Assembly (NCBI GenBank): GCA_016292745.1 | Contig: JAEDFO010000010.1 | Coordinates: 1-53,007 of the forward strand | Source: Muribaculaceae bacterium | GTDB lineage: Bacteria; Bacteroidota; Bacteroidia; Bacteroidales; Muribaculaceae | DNA: 53,007 nucleotides | Direction of reading: 5' to 3' | In this document: in pieces, positions 17,690-28,000 of the stretch | How the letters are laid out: every line of letters begins with the position of its first letter | Numbering within the stretch: position 1 is the stretch's first letter | Program-made: the position numbers and the translations under genes | The notes under the pieces: model-generated | Told to the model about the DNA's origin: nothing | Database searches by the model: none | Seen by the model: only the letters and a program-made list of their open reading frames with translations

Positions 17690-18441
17690 ATTTCGTAAGG
17701 ATACTTAATGTCCCACAGGAAAAGTGCGTGACCGGGCATCGATGTGCCGGCTGCGCATCGGTCCTTGCGCTCGATAATCTCACAAAACTGCTCTTCGGTT
17801 ATGCGTCCACGACCCACCTCGATGAGTGTGCCCACCACAGCACGCACCATATTGCGCAGAAAACGGTCGGCAGTGATTGTGAACACCCACCGGCCATCGT
17901 CGATGCGTTCCCACTGTGCATAATCCACACGGCAAATGTTGGTTTTGGCATCAGAATGCAGTTTGCTGAAGCTGGTAAAGTCGCTATACTCCAGCAGTCG
18001 AGCGGCAGCACGGTTCATAGCCTCGAAATCGAGGTCGTAATGGCATTGCCAACTGAAATAGTAGGCAAAGGGCGAGCGCTCTACATCTACAAAATACTTG
18101 TATGTACGTGCCACGGCATCGAAGCGGGCATGCGCCTCGGGATGCACCGGACGAATGTCGTACACGGTGATGTCGCGTCCCACAATGCTGTTGATTTTGT
18201 GTATGTAGTTGGCAGTGTTATCAGGGTCGAAGGGTCGCTCAAGGTCGAAATGGGCATACATGGTGCGGGCATTCACACCGGCATCCGTACGTCCGGCGCC
18301 GGTAACCGACAGCCTGTAGCGGAACACCTTGCGAAGCGCATCCTCAACCACCGTCTGCACCGAGATATCGTAAGGCTGGCTTTGCCACCCATGAAAATAG
18401 GCACCGTTATATGCCAGCCTGATAAAGTATCGCTGTGCCAT
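17686..18441 (-). CDS. truA: tRNA pseudouridine synthase A
   Basis: This 251-residue enzyme makes pseudouridine at positions 38-40 of the tRNA anticodon arm. The catalytic motif is GAGRTDAGVNA (48-58), with Asp53 as nucleophile, and RTYKYFV and RFLRNMVRAVVG are the other family blocks. Length is normal for TruA. The gene begins 12 bp after speA and its stop overlaps the acyltransferase start. Confidence 0.93.
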   Translation of the reverse strand: MAQRYFIRLAYNGAYFHGWQSQPYDISVQTVVEDALRKVFRYRLSVTGAGRTDAGVNARTMYAHFDLERPFDPDNTANYIHKINSIVGRDITVYDIRPVHPEAHARFDAVARTYKYFVDVERSPFAYYFSWQCHYDLDFEAMNRAAARLLEYSDFTSFSKLHSDAKTNICRVDYAQWERIDDGRWVFTITADRFLRNMVRAVVGTLIEVGRGRITEEQFCEIIERKDRCAAGTSMPGHALFLWDIKYPYEI

Positions 18442-18453
18442 CGCAGATATAGG

Positions 18454-20352
18454 TTAGTCGCGCTCCAGATATGTGTATCCGTAAAGGCCCGAGCGGTAAT
18501 TGCTTACAAATTCACGGCCTTCTTCAGGGGTTATCTTGCCATCCTTCATTGCCGATGTCACCCACGTCTCCACGTTGCGCACCAGTTTTTTCGGGCTGTA
18601 TTGAACATAGTCGAGCACCTCTGCCACCGACTCGCCGTCGATTATCTGCTCAATTTCGTAGCCATCCTTGTCAACACTGATATGCACAGCATTGGTATCG
18701 CCAAACAGGTTGTGCATATCACCCAGAATTTCCTGATAGGCTCCCACCAGGAACACTCCTATATAGTACGGTTCATTAGTCTTCAGAGTGTGAACAGGCA
18801 GTGCCGATGCAGCTCCGTGAACCGAGATAAAGTTGTTGATTTTTCCGTCGCTGTCGCAGGTGATATCCTGAAGAGTAGCATAATGGGTTGGTTTCTCGTC
18901 GAGTCGCGAAATAGGCATGATTGGGAAAATCTGGTCGATGGCCCATGAATCGGGAAGCGACTGGAACAACGAGAAGTTGCAGAAATATTTTTCGGGCAAC
19001 ATTCGGGCCACCTTCTTCAACTCTTCCGGAGCATGCTTTATGGCCGATGTGATTGAACTTACCTCGCGCGCAATCGACCAGAACAGTTTCTCAATCATGG
19101 CGCGGGTGCGCAAATCAAGCAGTCCGAGGCTGAACAGGTCGAGAGCCTCCTCGCGTATCTGAAGGGCATCGTGCCAGCTCTCGAATATTCGCGGCTGATT
19201 GAGTTTGTCGTATATGTCGTAGAGTTCACGGGCCAGTTCATGCTCGTCCTCGCCCACCTCATCGTTATCGTTCCATTCGGGCAGATGAGTGGTTTCGAGC
19301 ACCTCAAACACCAATATCGAATGATGAGCAGTGAGCGAACGTCCCGATTCGGTGATAATGTTAGGCTGCTTCAACCCGTTTTTCTCGCACACATCAACGA
19401 GCGACGATACCGAGTCGTTGACATACTCCTGAATGGAATAGTTCATGCTACTCTCGCTTGCGCTGCTTCGTGTGCCGTCGTAGTCAACGCCCAGGCCACC
19501 GCCTATATCAACGAAATCAATGTCGAAGCCAATCTTGCTCAGCTGCACATAGAACTGACATGCTTCGCGCAGGGCATTCTTTATGCGGCGTATCTTGGTA
19601 ATCTGGCTGCCAATGTGGAAATGGATAAGCTTGAGGCAGTCCTGCATCTTGGCCTGCTGCATATAGTCGAGAGCCTCGAGCAATTCGCTCGAATTGAGGC
19701 CAAACTTGCTCTGGTCGCCACCCGATTCTTCCCATTTTCCGCTGCCGGAACTCGACAACTTGATTCTGATTCCCACATTCGGGCGTATGTTGAGGCGTTT
19801 CGAAATGTCGGCAATAAGTTTCAGCTCGTTGAGTTTCTCTGCCACGATGTATATGCGGCGGCCCATCTTTTGTGCCAGCAACGCCAGCTCTATATAGTCC
19901 TCATCCTTGTAGCCGTTGCACACAATCACCGAGCGCTCGTCGATGTTAAGCGCAAGCACTGCATGAAGCTCAGGCTTTGAACCGGCTTCCAGCCCAATGT
20001 TGAACTTCTTTCCGTGCGACACGATTTCCTCAACCACGTGCCGCACCTGGTTAACCTTGATAGGATAAATGATAAAATTCTGCGCCTTGTAGTTATACTC
20101 CTCGGCAGCCTGCTTGAAGCAGCGGGAGATTTTCTCGATACGATTGTCGAGGATGTCGGGGAAACGCAGCAGCACCGGCGCCGATATGTCGCGCACCTGT
20201 AACTCGTCCATGACATCTTTCAAATCTACTGAAGCATAACCATCGCGAGGTGTCACCGTTACGTGCCCTTTTTCGTTTACCGAAAAATACTTCAGGCCCC
20301 ATCCGCCGACATTATACAGCTCGCTGCTGTCTTCAATACGCCATTTTCTCAT
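18454..20352 (-). CDS. speA: Biosynthetic arginine decarboxylase
   Basis: This 632-residue PLP enzyme converts arginine to agmatine for polyamine synthesis. The start WRIEDSSELYNVGGWG is the SpeA signature. The PLP lysine is Lys99 in YPIKVNQ. HFHIGSQ and DIGGGLGVDYDG are the other fold III landmarks. Length matches E. coli SpeA (658) apart from a shorter N-terminus. It heads the operon with truA and the acyltransferase, and a -7 match lies at 20427-20434, overlapping the end of the small membrane protein gene. Confidence 0.95.
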   Translation of the reverse strand: MRKWRIEDSSELYNVGGWGLKYFSVNEKGHVTVTPRDGYASVDLKDVMDELQVRDISAPVLLRFPDILDNRIEKISRCFKQAAEEYNYKAQNFIIYPIKVNQVRHVVEEIVSHGKKFNIGLEAGSKPELHAVLALNIDERSVIVCNGYKDEDYIELALLAQKMGRRIYIVAEKLNELKLIADISKRLNIRPNVGIRIKLSSSGSGKWEESGGDQSKFGLNSSELLEALDYMQQAKMQDCLKLIHFHIGSQITKIRRIKNALREACQFYVQLSKIGFDIDFVDIGGGLGVDYDGTRSSASESSMNYSIQEYVNDSVSSLVDVCEKNGLKQPNIITESGRSLTAHHSILVFEVLETTHLPEWNDNDEVGEDEHELARELYDIYDKLNQPRIFESWHDALQIREEALDLFSLGLLDLRTRAMIEKLFWSIAREVSSITSAIKHAPEELKKVARMLPEKYFCNFSLFQSLPDSWAIDQIFPIMPISRLDEKPTHYATLQDITCDSDGKINNFISVHGAASALPVHTLKTNEPYYIGVFLVGAYQEILGDMHNLFGDTNAVHISVDKDGYEIEQIIDGESVAEVLDYVQYSPKKLVRNVETWVTSAMKDGKITPEEGREFVSNYRSGLYGYTYLERD

Positions 20353-20418
20353 TTCGTTCTATTCAAATTAATGCAGTTAACTATTACGATATTATTCCGT
20401 TTTTTAGGTTATTATTAA

Positions 20419-20643
20419 TTAAACGACAAAAATAACGAATTTTTCCAATATTCCGACAATTATGGCAAAAAGCATGCATTTCGGCAGTATCATTTTGCCA
20501 ACATAGATAACGGTACATGCCGAGCCCACACTCCAAAGCAGAAACACCCGGCCATAGCCTTCATACAAACGGTTACGCGTGCGCGATATCATCGTTGCTA
20601 TCAGCTCGATGCTCTCTTTTTCATTAATTTTCTGTTCTTCCAT
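20419..20643 (-). CDS. Short membrane protein, possibly truncated
   Basis: From ATG 20643 this gene encodes 74 residues; the TTG nine codons upstream is a less likely start. A charged N-terminal part (MEEQKINEKESIELIATM, then SRTRNRL) is followed by two hydrophobic segments (about 32-50 and 54-72), and the protein ends abruptly after the second. The N-terminus resembles, from memory, a Bacteroidales membrane protein family that continues with more membrane helices, so this copy may be a shortened version. Function is unknown. It is divergent from miaB, and the speA -7 element lies within its last codons. Confidence 0.5.
   Translation of the reverse strand: MEEQKINEKESIELIATMISRTRNRLYEGYGRVFLLWSVGSACTVIYVGKMILPKCMLFAIIVGILEKFVIFVV
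20427..20434 (-). promoter_or_regulatory. -7 element for speA
   Basis: TATTTTTG on the - strand matches TAnnTTTG, about 75 bp before the speA ATG. TTG lies 22 bp upstream, slightly longer than the usual spacer. Confidence 0.4.
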
Positions 20644-20735
20644 AATTGTTTCTATCGTTTTATTTGTCAACTACATCGCAACTGTAAAGTAGTTTATTTT
20701 ATAAACCGAATTTTTCCTCCATTTTTTTCGAAAAT

Positions 20736-20766
20736 TTTGCAGTGCCGCCAAGTTAGAGTAACTTTG
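20736..20766 (+). promoter_or_regulatory. Promoter of miaB
   Basis: TTTG (20736-20739), a 19-bp spacer and TAACTTTG (20759-20766) match the Bacteroidota consensus completely. It lies 90 bp before the miaB ATG at 20857. This also argues against any start codon upstream of 20857. Confidence 0.75.
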
Positions 20767-20856
20767 CACAGCAAAATCAACAAGGTAACGTACACTGTGC
20801 ACCGCTACATTCGATGCCTCTGGTCACGGCACCGCGTTATAACAAACAACAAAGCA

Positions 20857-22227
20857 ATGCATCCACTCAACGAATCAGACCTTACATATAAGGCGAGCGA
20901 ATTTCCAAAACGTCTGTTCATCGAAACCTACGGCTGCCAAATGAACGTGGCCGACAGCGAAGTGGTGGCCTCGGTGATGAAAATGGCCGGATACGGCCCC
21001 ACCGACACCATCGACAACGCCGACGCTGTGTTTCTGAACACATGCTCAATACGCGACAATGCCGAACAACGCATTTTCTCGCGTCTTCAACAGCTGAACG
21101 TTGTTCGCAAGAAACGCAGCAACCTGATTATCGGTGTAATTGGCTGCATGGCCGAACGAATAAAGGAGACTCTCATCAACGACTATCAGGTGAACCTGGT
21201 GGCCGGACCCGACTCATATCTGCAACTGCCCGACCTGATTGCAAGCGCCGAGGCCGGACACAGAGCCATAAACGTGGAACTGTCAACCACCGAGACCTAC
21301 CGCGACATTATTCCATCGAGAATCGGTGGCAGCAAAATCAGCGGATTCATAAGCATTATGCGCGGCTGCAACAACTTCTGCTCATACTGCATTGTACCCT
21401 ACACCCGCGGTCGCGAACGCAGCCGCGAGCCAGAAAGCATCCTCAACGAGCTGCGCGACCTGCAGGCCAAGGGTTTCAAGGAGGTTACGTTGCTCGGACA
21501 AAACGTAAACTCCTACCGCTACCAGTATACCGACGGACGTACAGTTGACTTTGCGTCGCTGCTTGCAATGGTGGCCGATGCCGCTGCTCCAATGCGCGTT
21601 CGATTCACCACCTCGCACCCAAAGGACATGTCCGATGAGATTATCGCAACCATAGCCTCACGCCAAAACATCTGCAACCACATACACCTGCCCGTGCAAT
21701 CGGGCAGCAACAGCGTGCTCAAGGACATGAACCGGAAATACACCCGCGAATGGTATCTCGACCGTATTGCCGCCATCCGCAAGGCTATTCCCGACTGCGG
21801 CATCAGCACCGACATGTTCACCGGATTCCACAACGAATCAGAAGAGGATTTCGAGCAGACACTTTCGCTGATGCGCCAGGTGGGTTTCGATTCTTCGTTC
21901 ATGTTTAAATACTCGGAGCGTCCGGGCACTCTGGCCTCGAAAACCATGCCCGACAATGTACCGGAAGAGGTTAAAATCGACCGTCTGAACCGCATGATTG
22001 CCCTGCAGAACCAACTGTCGCTCGAGAGCAACCTCCGCGACGTAGGCAAGACGTTCGAGGTGCTAACCGAAGGACGCTCGAAGCGCTCGGCCGACGACCT
22101 CTTTGGCCGTACACAGCAAAACAAGGTGATTGTGTTCCCTGCCAACGGGCACCATGCCGGCGAATTCATCAAAGTGAAGGTGAACAGCGCCTCATCGGCC
22201 ACTCTGATTGGTGAAATTGCCGAATAA
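20857..22227 (+). CDS. miaB: tRNA-2-methylthio-N6-dimethylallyladenosine synthase
   Basis: This 456-residue radical SAM enzyme methylthiolates i6A37 in tRNA. The N-terminal cluster ligands are Cys27 (TYGCQMN), Cys63 (NTCSIRDNAE) and Cys97 (GCMAE). The radical SAM CxxxCxxC is Cys171, Cys175, Cys178 (RGCNNFCSYC). The C-terminal TRAM domain (about 390-456) is present. The start MHPLNESD is chosen because the open frame upstream overlaps the promoter. NTCSIRDNAE distinguishes it from RimO and MtaB. The MFS gene follows 74 bp later. Confidence 0.95.
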   Translation: MHPLNESDLTYKASEFPKRLFIETYGCQMNVADSEVVASVMKMAGYGPTDTIDNADAVFLNTCSIRDNAEQRIFSRLQQLNVVRKKRSNLIIGVIGCMAERIKETLINDYQVNLVAGPDSYLQLPDLIASAEAGHRAINVELSTTETYRDIIPSRIGGSKISGFISIMRGCNNFCSYCIVPYTRGRERSREPESILNELRDLQAKGFKEVTLLGQNVNSYRYQYTDGRTVDFASLLAMVADAAAPMRVRFTTSHPKDMSDEIIATIASRQNICNHIHLPVQSGSNSVLKDMNRKYTREWYLDRIAAIRKAIPDCGISTDMFTGFHNESEEDFEQTLSLMRQVGFDSSFMFKYSERPGTLASKTMPDNVPEEVKIDRLNRMIALQNQLSLESNLRDVGKTFEVLTEGRSKRSADDLFGRTQQNKVIVFPANGHHAGEFIKVKVNSASSATLIGEIAE

Positions 22228-22252
22228 TCAGACATATATCAAACCAATACAT

Positions 22253-22281
22253 GGCCGGAGGGGTTCTTTACTGCTCCGGCC
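22253..22281 (+). terminator. Hairpin between miaB and the MFS gene
   Basis: GGCCGGAG (22253-22260) pairs with CTCCGGCC (22274-22281). The following CTTAAATATT is only weakly T-rich, so it may be a leaky terminator or attenuator before the transporter gene. Confidence 0.5.
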
Positions 22282-22301
22282 TTAAATATTAAGTATATAT
22301 T

Positions 22302-23504
22302 ATGGGAAATGACAAAAATGAGAAGACACAGCTTCCGGCTCTGTGGAACAGCAACTATGTGAAAGTGTGGATAGCCAACTTCTTGCTGTTCTTCGCTTTC
22401 TACATCCTCACACCTCTGCTTCCGCTTTTTATGCGCGACGTATTCAATGCCGACAAGGCAGTCACCGGTATTGTGCTGTGCGGCTACACTCTAACAGCCC
22501 TGCTTGTCAGGCCTTTCAGCGGATTCATCGTCGACAGCTTTCCGAGAAAGACGGTGCTGCTGTTCTGCTACTTCTTTTTCGCACTACTGTTTGCCGGGTA
22601 TTTCATCACCGGCTCAATGATTATATTTGCCATCATACGCACCATGCATGGTGCTCCTTTCGGAGCCACCACAGTGGCCAACTCCACAATGGCCATCGAC
22701 GTGCTTCATCCGCAACGACGCGCAGAAGGCATCGGATACTACGGTCTGAGCAACAACATTGCCATGGCAATAGGGCCTTCGGTAGGACTATACATTTATA
22801 ACTACGCACAGGATTTCAACCTCATCTTCGCCTTGTCGCTCATCTCGGCATTTGCCGGTTTTGCAATCAACACCACCCTTCATCCTCGGCAACGCCCCAT
22901 CTGCCGGCCTCAGCGAAGCATTTCGCTCGACCGTTTCTTCCTGCTCAGCGGCTGGAGCGAAGGCATCACAGTGGCTGCGCTATCGTTCTCGTTCGGCGTG
23001 GTATCAACCTATCTTGCTATCTACAGCCGCGAGGTGATGCACATTGAAGCCGGGACAGGAACATTCTTCATGCTCCTTGCAGTGGGGCTTATTGCATCGC
23101 GACTTGTAGGCAGCCGTTCGCTGCGGCAAGGGAAGATTGTAAAGAACGCTTCAATGGGAATGGCACTGTCGATGTTTGGCTACCTGATGTTCGTAGCCTT
23201 GCCGAACCAGTGGGGCTATTATGGAGCAGCCCTGATTATCGGACTTGGCAACGGACACATGTTCCCGGCAATGCAAACCATGTTTATCAACCTTGCCACC
23301 AACGACCGGCGCGGAACTGCCAACTCCACACTGTTGTCGATGTGGGACGTAGGCATCGGCTTGGGGATAGTGCTCGGAGGAGCGTTTGCCGAGCATTTCG
23401 GCTACACAGCCGCCTTCTGGATGTCATTTGCCGTGAATATGGCCGGAGTGTTGTTCTTCTTCATTTACAGCCGCCGCAACTATCTTGCCCACCGTCTGCG
23501 CTAA
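22302..23504 (+). CDS. MFS transporter
   Basis: This 400-residue protein has about twelve hydrophobic segments and the major facilitator layout. The loop after helix 2 reads VRPFSGFIVDSFPRKTVL, the DRxGRR-like motif A in a degenerate form. FGATTVANSTMAIDVLHPQRRAEGIGYYG is typical of drug or metabolite exporters of the family. The substrate is unknown. The gene follows miaB on the same strand and ends in a good terminator. A drug-efflux or sugar-efflux role would be speculation. Confidence 0.85.
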   Translation: MGNDKNEKTQLPALWNSNYVKVWIANFLLFFAFYILTPLLPLFMRDVFNADKAVTGIVLCGYTLTALLVRPFSGFIVDSFPRKTVLLFCYFFFALLFAGYFITGSMIIFAIIRTMHGAPFGATTVANSTMAIDVLHPQRRAEGIGYYGLSNNIAMAIGPSVGLYIYNYAQDFNLIFALSLISAFAGFAINTTLHPRQRPICRPQRSISLDRFFLLSGWSEGITVAALSFSFGVVSTYLAIYSREVMHIEAGTGTFFMLLAVGLIASRLVGSRSLRQGKIVKNASMGMALSMFGYLMFVALPNQWGYYGAALIIGLGNGHMFPAMQTMFINLATNDRRGTANSTLLSMWDVGIGLGIVLGGAFAEHFGYTAAFWMSFAVNMAGVLFFFIYSRRNYLAHRLR

Positions 23505-23507
23505 AGC

Positions 23508-23546
23508 AATCAGCCCCGCGCGCCATCATGGCACACGGGGCTGATT
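23508..23546 (+). terminator. Terminator after the MFS gene, probably bidirectional
   Basis: AATCAGCCCCG (23508-23518) pairs perfectly with CGGGGCTGATT (23536-23546), followed on the + strand by TTATATTA. It lies 24 bp past the stop of the convergent SusD gene and may serve both strands. Confidence 0.75.
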
Positions 23547-23569
23547 TTATATTACTAAAACCGTAGAAA

Positions 23570-25048
23570 TCAATATCCTGGATTCTGCTGCGAGGCTATA
23601 GCCGGATTGGCATTGATTTCGTCCTGCGAAATGGGAAGCACAATCTTGTAGAAAGTGCGGTCGATGCTCTTCTCGCGGGTGCTAACCGGCACGCTCATGA
23701 AATCGTCGTTAAACTCAATGGTGCGGTTAAGGCGAATCATGTCGAAGAAACGGTTGCCTTCGCCGAAAAGTTCCTTACTGCGCTCATCAAGAATCATATC
23801 ATCGGAAATTGTCGAAGCATCTGCAGGTGCCAAATGCGGAGCACGGCAACGAACGGCATTAAGATACTCTGCAGCCTTGTCGGCGCCTGCCGAGGAATGC
23901 AAAGCCGCCTCGGCAGCAATGAGATAAACCTCCGAAAGGCGCAGAATCTTGATGTTTACAGCCGATGCAGTGGCTTTGCCGTCGCCCGAGAGCGAAGTGC
24001 CGCCGATATATTTATAGCAGGCACCTGAACGCGGAATGTCGGTATCATACCAATATTCGTCGTTGTCCATCACAGCCCAACGCACATCGTCGGGGTCCTC
24101 GCCAAGGCGGTCAAGGAAATAATCACTTGCAAGGAACCATCCCTGTGCTCCCGACTTATGGCCATAGCGCATATAGTAGTAGCCGAGCGAAGCCGAGCCG
24201 AGGTCGGCCTCTTCTGGTGTAATGGCAAGTTCGAGCAGCGATTCAGAGCCAAACTGTTTGCTCCACGAGTCAGCCCAATCCTCTGGCTTGTAAAGCGAAT
24301 ACTTTCCGCTGGATATCACCTCGTCAGCAGCTTTAAGAGCTCCCTCATAGTCCTCCATATACAGTTTCACTTTTGCGGTGAGTGCCACAGCGGCATAATA
24401 ACTCATAAAACCGTCGCGGGTCGACTTGTCGTCGGCCATAAGGCTAACCGCAGTGTCAAGGTCGGAAAGAATCTGCGCATAGGTGTCCTTCACCGATGCT
24501 CGTGTAGGCTGAGCTGTTGCCTCGATTGGCTCGGTAACCACCGGCACTCCGTACGAATCCTTGTTGTAGTTGTATGGCAGGCCATACAGGCGAACGAGGT
24601 CGAAGTAGAACAAGGCGCGCAGCGCATAAGCCTGGCCTTTAACATAGGAGAAATCCTCATTTGAGTCGGCATCCTCAACCAGCGCAATATTATTGAGAAG
24701 GGTGTTCACCTGAAGCACACAATAATAACCTTGGCGCCAGAACGCCGAGTAGCTGCCGCTGTTGGCAGTATGGTTGAAGCTGTAAAGGGCATCGTTGCCA
24801 CGACCGGCCGAATAGATGGTGAGGTCGCCACCCTTTGCATCGGCATAGAGCAGGAAATTACGGCCATAATAGCTCGACGAGGTCATGGCACGCATAATGC
24901 CGTTCATAGCCACCTCTGCATCGGCAACAGTGGCCACAGCGCCATCGGCCGAGCCCGACTGAGTGGGCTGCATGTCGAGAAAATCGTCGCACGACACCAA
25001 TACCGATGAAATAAGCATTGCTAATGCTGCTATATAAATCTTTTTCAT
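23570..25048 (-). CDS. SusD/RagB family nutrient-binding lipoprotein
   Basis: This 492-residue lipoprotein (signal to Cys20, VSCDDFLD) belongs to the SusD/RagB family, which caps the SusC channel at the cell surface and binds the glycan or peptide substrate. The N-terminal DDFLDMQPT, the SYVKGQAYALRALFYFDLVRLYG TPR-like helix pair and the C-terminal FGEGNRFFDMIRLNR block are standard. The start is ATG 25048; the TTG two codons upstream is not needed. It follows the SusC gene by 12 bp. No glycoside hydrolase, peptidase or regulator adjoins the pair, so the substrate cannot be inferred. Confidence 0.93.
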   Translation of the reverse strand: MKKIYIAALAMLISSVLVSCDDFLDMQPTQSGSADGAVATVADAEVAMNGIMRAMTSSSYYGRNFLLYADAKGGDLTIYSAGRGNDALYSFNHTANSGSYSAFWRQGYYCVLQVNTLLNNIALVEDADSNEDFSYVKGQAYALRALFYFDLVRLYGLPYNYNKDSYGVPVVTEPIEATAQPTRASVKDTYAQILSDLDTAVSLMADDKSTRDGFMSYYAAVALTAKVKLYMEDYEGALKAADEVISSGKYSLYKPEDWADSWSKQFGSESLLELAITPEEADLGSASLGYYYMRYGHKSGAQGWFLASDYFLDRLGEDPDDVRWAVMDNDEYWYDTDIPRSGACYKYIGGTSLSGDGKATASAVNIKILRLSEVYLIAAEAALHSSAGADKAAEYLNAVRCRAPHLAPADASTISDDMILDERSKELFGEGNRFFDMIRLNRTIEFNDDFMSVPVSTREKSIDRTFYKIVLPISQDEINANPAIASQQNPGY

Positions 25049-25060
25049 TGTCAATCAATT

Positions 25061-28000
25061 TTAAAATTTCAATTCAATACCGAAAACGAAAGTCTTTCCC
25101 AGAGGTGTTTCCCAACCTCGAGTGCCATATTCATTCACTTCGGGGTCGGCATCCTTATATTTTGAGAATGTGAGCAGGTTGCTGCCGCTGAAGAATACAC
25201 GGGCATCCTTAATCAACGCCTTGTTGACAACCGATTTAGGCAGGTTGTAGCCCAGCGATAATGTCTTCAGGCGCAGGTAGCTGGCATTGTGTATGTGGCG
25301 GGTGCTGTATTCCATTGCATCGGTAAGGTCGAGGCCGGAAATGGCAGGCTCGGTGCCGTCAGGGTTCTCCGGTGTCCAAAGATTCTTGCAATAGTTGTCG
25401 GAGCGGATACGTTCCCAGTAGTAACCGTCGTCGGCTACATCCTTATAGGCACCATCGTAAAGCTGTCCGCCAATCTTATATGTGAAACCGAGCGACAACG
25501 AAATACCCTTGTAGGAAACGGTGGTGTTAAGACCGCCATACACCTTTGGAGTGGCATTACCGATGATAGTGTAGTTTGCGTTGTCGTAGTCGTAAGTGGC
25601 ACCACGGCCGTTGTAGATGAAGTCGCCGGCAGTGTCGTCGTCAGGGTCGTTGACATAGTAAACACTCTTGCCGTTTGAACGGTCGACACCGGCCCATTCA
25701 AGGCCATAGAACGACAGTGTGGGCGAACCCTCACGATATACATACTGTGCGCGGTCGTCGCCGCCGGTCGGGTCGTACCAGATTATATCGGCACCGCCGT
25801 AGAGTTCCTTCACCTTCGACGACAGGAAAGTGGCATTCACACTTGCCGACCACAGCCAGTCGCCTTTGCTGATGATGTCGCCCCCGATTTCAATTTCCAG
25901 GCCGTGGTTGTTGATGCGGCCGATGTTCTGCAGAGTAGAAGTGAAACCGGTAACCTGTGAAATGGGCACATCCTGCAACAGGTTCTTCGAGTCGCGGTTG
26001 AAATATTCGATGGTACCGTGCAAACGATTGTCGAGCATGGCGAAGTCGATACCGATGTTGGTGTTGTAGCTTGTTTCCCACGAGAGGTCATCGTTACCGA
26101 TAGAGGTAACGGCACCACCGGGATTACCCATATACTTAGTAGAGTAGTTAATGAGGCTCATATAGCCATAGAGGTCGGTTGGCAGAGTACCATTGACACC
26201 ATACGATGCACGCAAGCGCAGGCTGTTGATGACATCGACATCGGCCATGAAACGTTCCTTGTTGATGTTCCATGCACCGGCTACCGACCAGAAATTACCC
26301 CAACGTTTATCCTTGCTCAGACGTGACGAGCCATCGCGGCGATACGAAGCCGAGAGGAAGTACTGCTCGTTGAAGTTATAGTCGAGTTTCGACAGAATCG
26401 ATGCCATAGAGTTACCCCAAGAATATCCGGCGGCAGTCTGCGTACCGGCAGTCGACACTGTGTGGAGTGTACTCACCGGCAGGTTGGTGCCAGTGGCACG
26501 CAGATAGTCGGATGTGTTCTTTTCAGCTTCAAAACCAGCCATTATTCCAATGTTGTGTGCATCGAACAGCGAAACATTGTAATTTGCTGTGGTTGAGCTC
26601 ACCAGTTTGTTGTATGTGGTACGGTATTCGCTCACATTGCCGTTGTCGGAAGCACCATAGAAGTGGTCGGCACTGTAGTAGATGTGGTCGTTAACCTCGG
26701 TACGGTCGTACGAAAGGAGCGAGCGCACATCGAGACCGGGCAACAGATGCAAGGTAAGAGTCTCGGCAGCAAGAAGTTTCGATGTAACCGATTTGTTCTC
26801 CCACTCGTTGTCGTAGTAAAATCCGTTGTAAGCATAGCTTCCGTAGCGGCTGGTCCAAGGCAGGCCGGTCTTATAATCGGTAGGCCAATATAGACCCCAC
26901 AAGAGGTTGCGAGTCTGCATGAAATAGTTAGCGCCGGTGCTCCGGGTATCGTTGTAGCCTTGCTTTTCGGTGCGTGCATACGAGGCGTTTGTGGTGAGTT
27001 CCACAATGCTTCCCACTTTCTGGGTGAGGTTAACGCGGCCCGACACACGCTTGAACGAGTTGACGCGCAGACGCCCGTCATCCTTTGTGAACGAGAGCGA
27101 GGAGTAGTAGTTTGTCTTGTCGGTGGCACCGCTCACGCTCAGGTCGTAGGTTTGATAAACGGCAGTACGGAAATAAGCCTTGTCCCAGTCGAAATACTTG
27201 CCGCCACGGCCAGAATTGTCGTATTCCTCGATGAGCACGTTCTCGCGTGCCAAGATTCCGGTTGTAGAGAACTTGTAGCCGTGCTTGTTGAATTTCTTGT
27301 TAAGCTGTTTCAGGGCATAAGCATTTGCATCGGCATCGGAGTCACCCTCGCCGGCAGTAGCATAGTCGTGGAAGACTGTGTAGAGCATGTTTACGTTGTC
27401 CTGCACACTTGCAGTCTCGTAGTTGTCGGTGGCCCAAGAAGGGGTGAAACCCACCTCGGCCTTGAACGACACCTCCGGGCGGCCGGTGTTACCTTTCTTG
27501 GTGGTGATGAGGATAACGCCATTGGCAGCACGCGAGCCGTAGAGCGATGAAGCAGCAGCATCCTTGAGCACTGATATCGATTCAATGTCCTCAGGGTTGA
27601 GCGAGTTCATTATATTGTTTGTAGAGTAAATCTCGCCGTCCATCTGTCCGATATTTCCCGACGAAACAGGCACGCCGTCGATAACATACAGCGGTTCGTT
27701 GCCGGCATTCATCGAGCCTACACCACGAATTCGGATTGCCGGTGCAGAGCCTGCCTGGCCTGAATTGTTGGTGAGCTGCAGACCTGCCACCTTACCGTTA
27801 AGTGCATTTTCAAAAGTAGTGGTAGGGATGTCCTTGATTGCATCGGCCTTTACCAAAGCCGCCGAACCGGCGTAACTGCTTTTCTTGGCTGTGCCATACG
27901 CCACTACAATCACCTCGTCGAGCTCCTCGACTGCCGAAACGAGAGCCACCTTCATCTGCGGCGCAATTGCCGCCTTGACGGGCTTCATTCCCACATAGGT

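Noticed and set aside
17680..18948. 422-codon + strand frame over truA and speA
   Set aside because: It crosses two well-supported genes in antisense and has no recognisable domain.
20737..20856. 40-codon N-terminal extension of miaB
   Set aside because: It begins at the miaB promoter itself, so it cannot be in the transcript; the family start fits ATG 20857.
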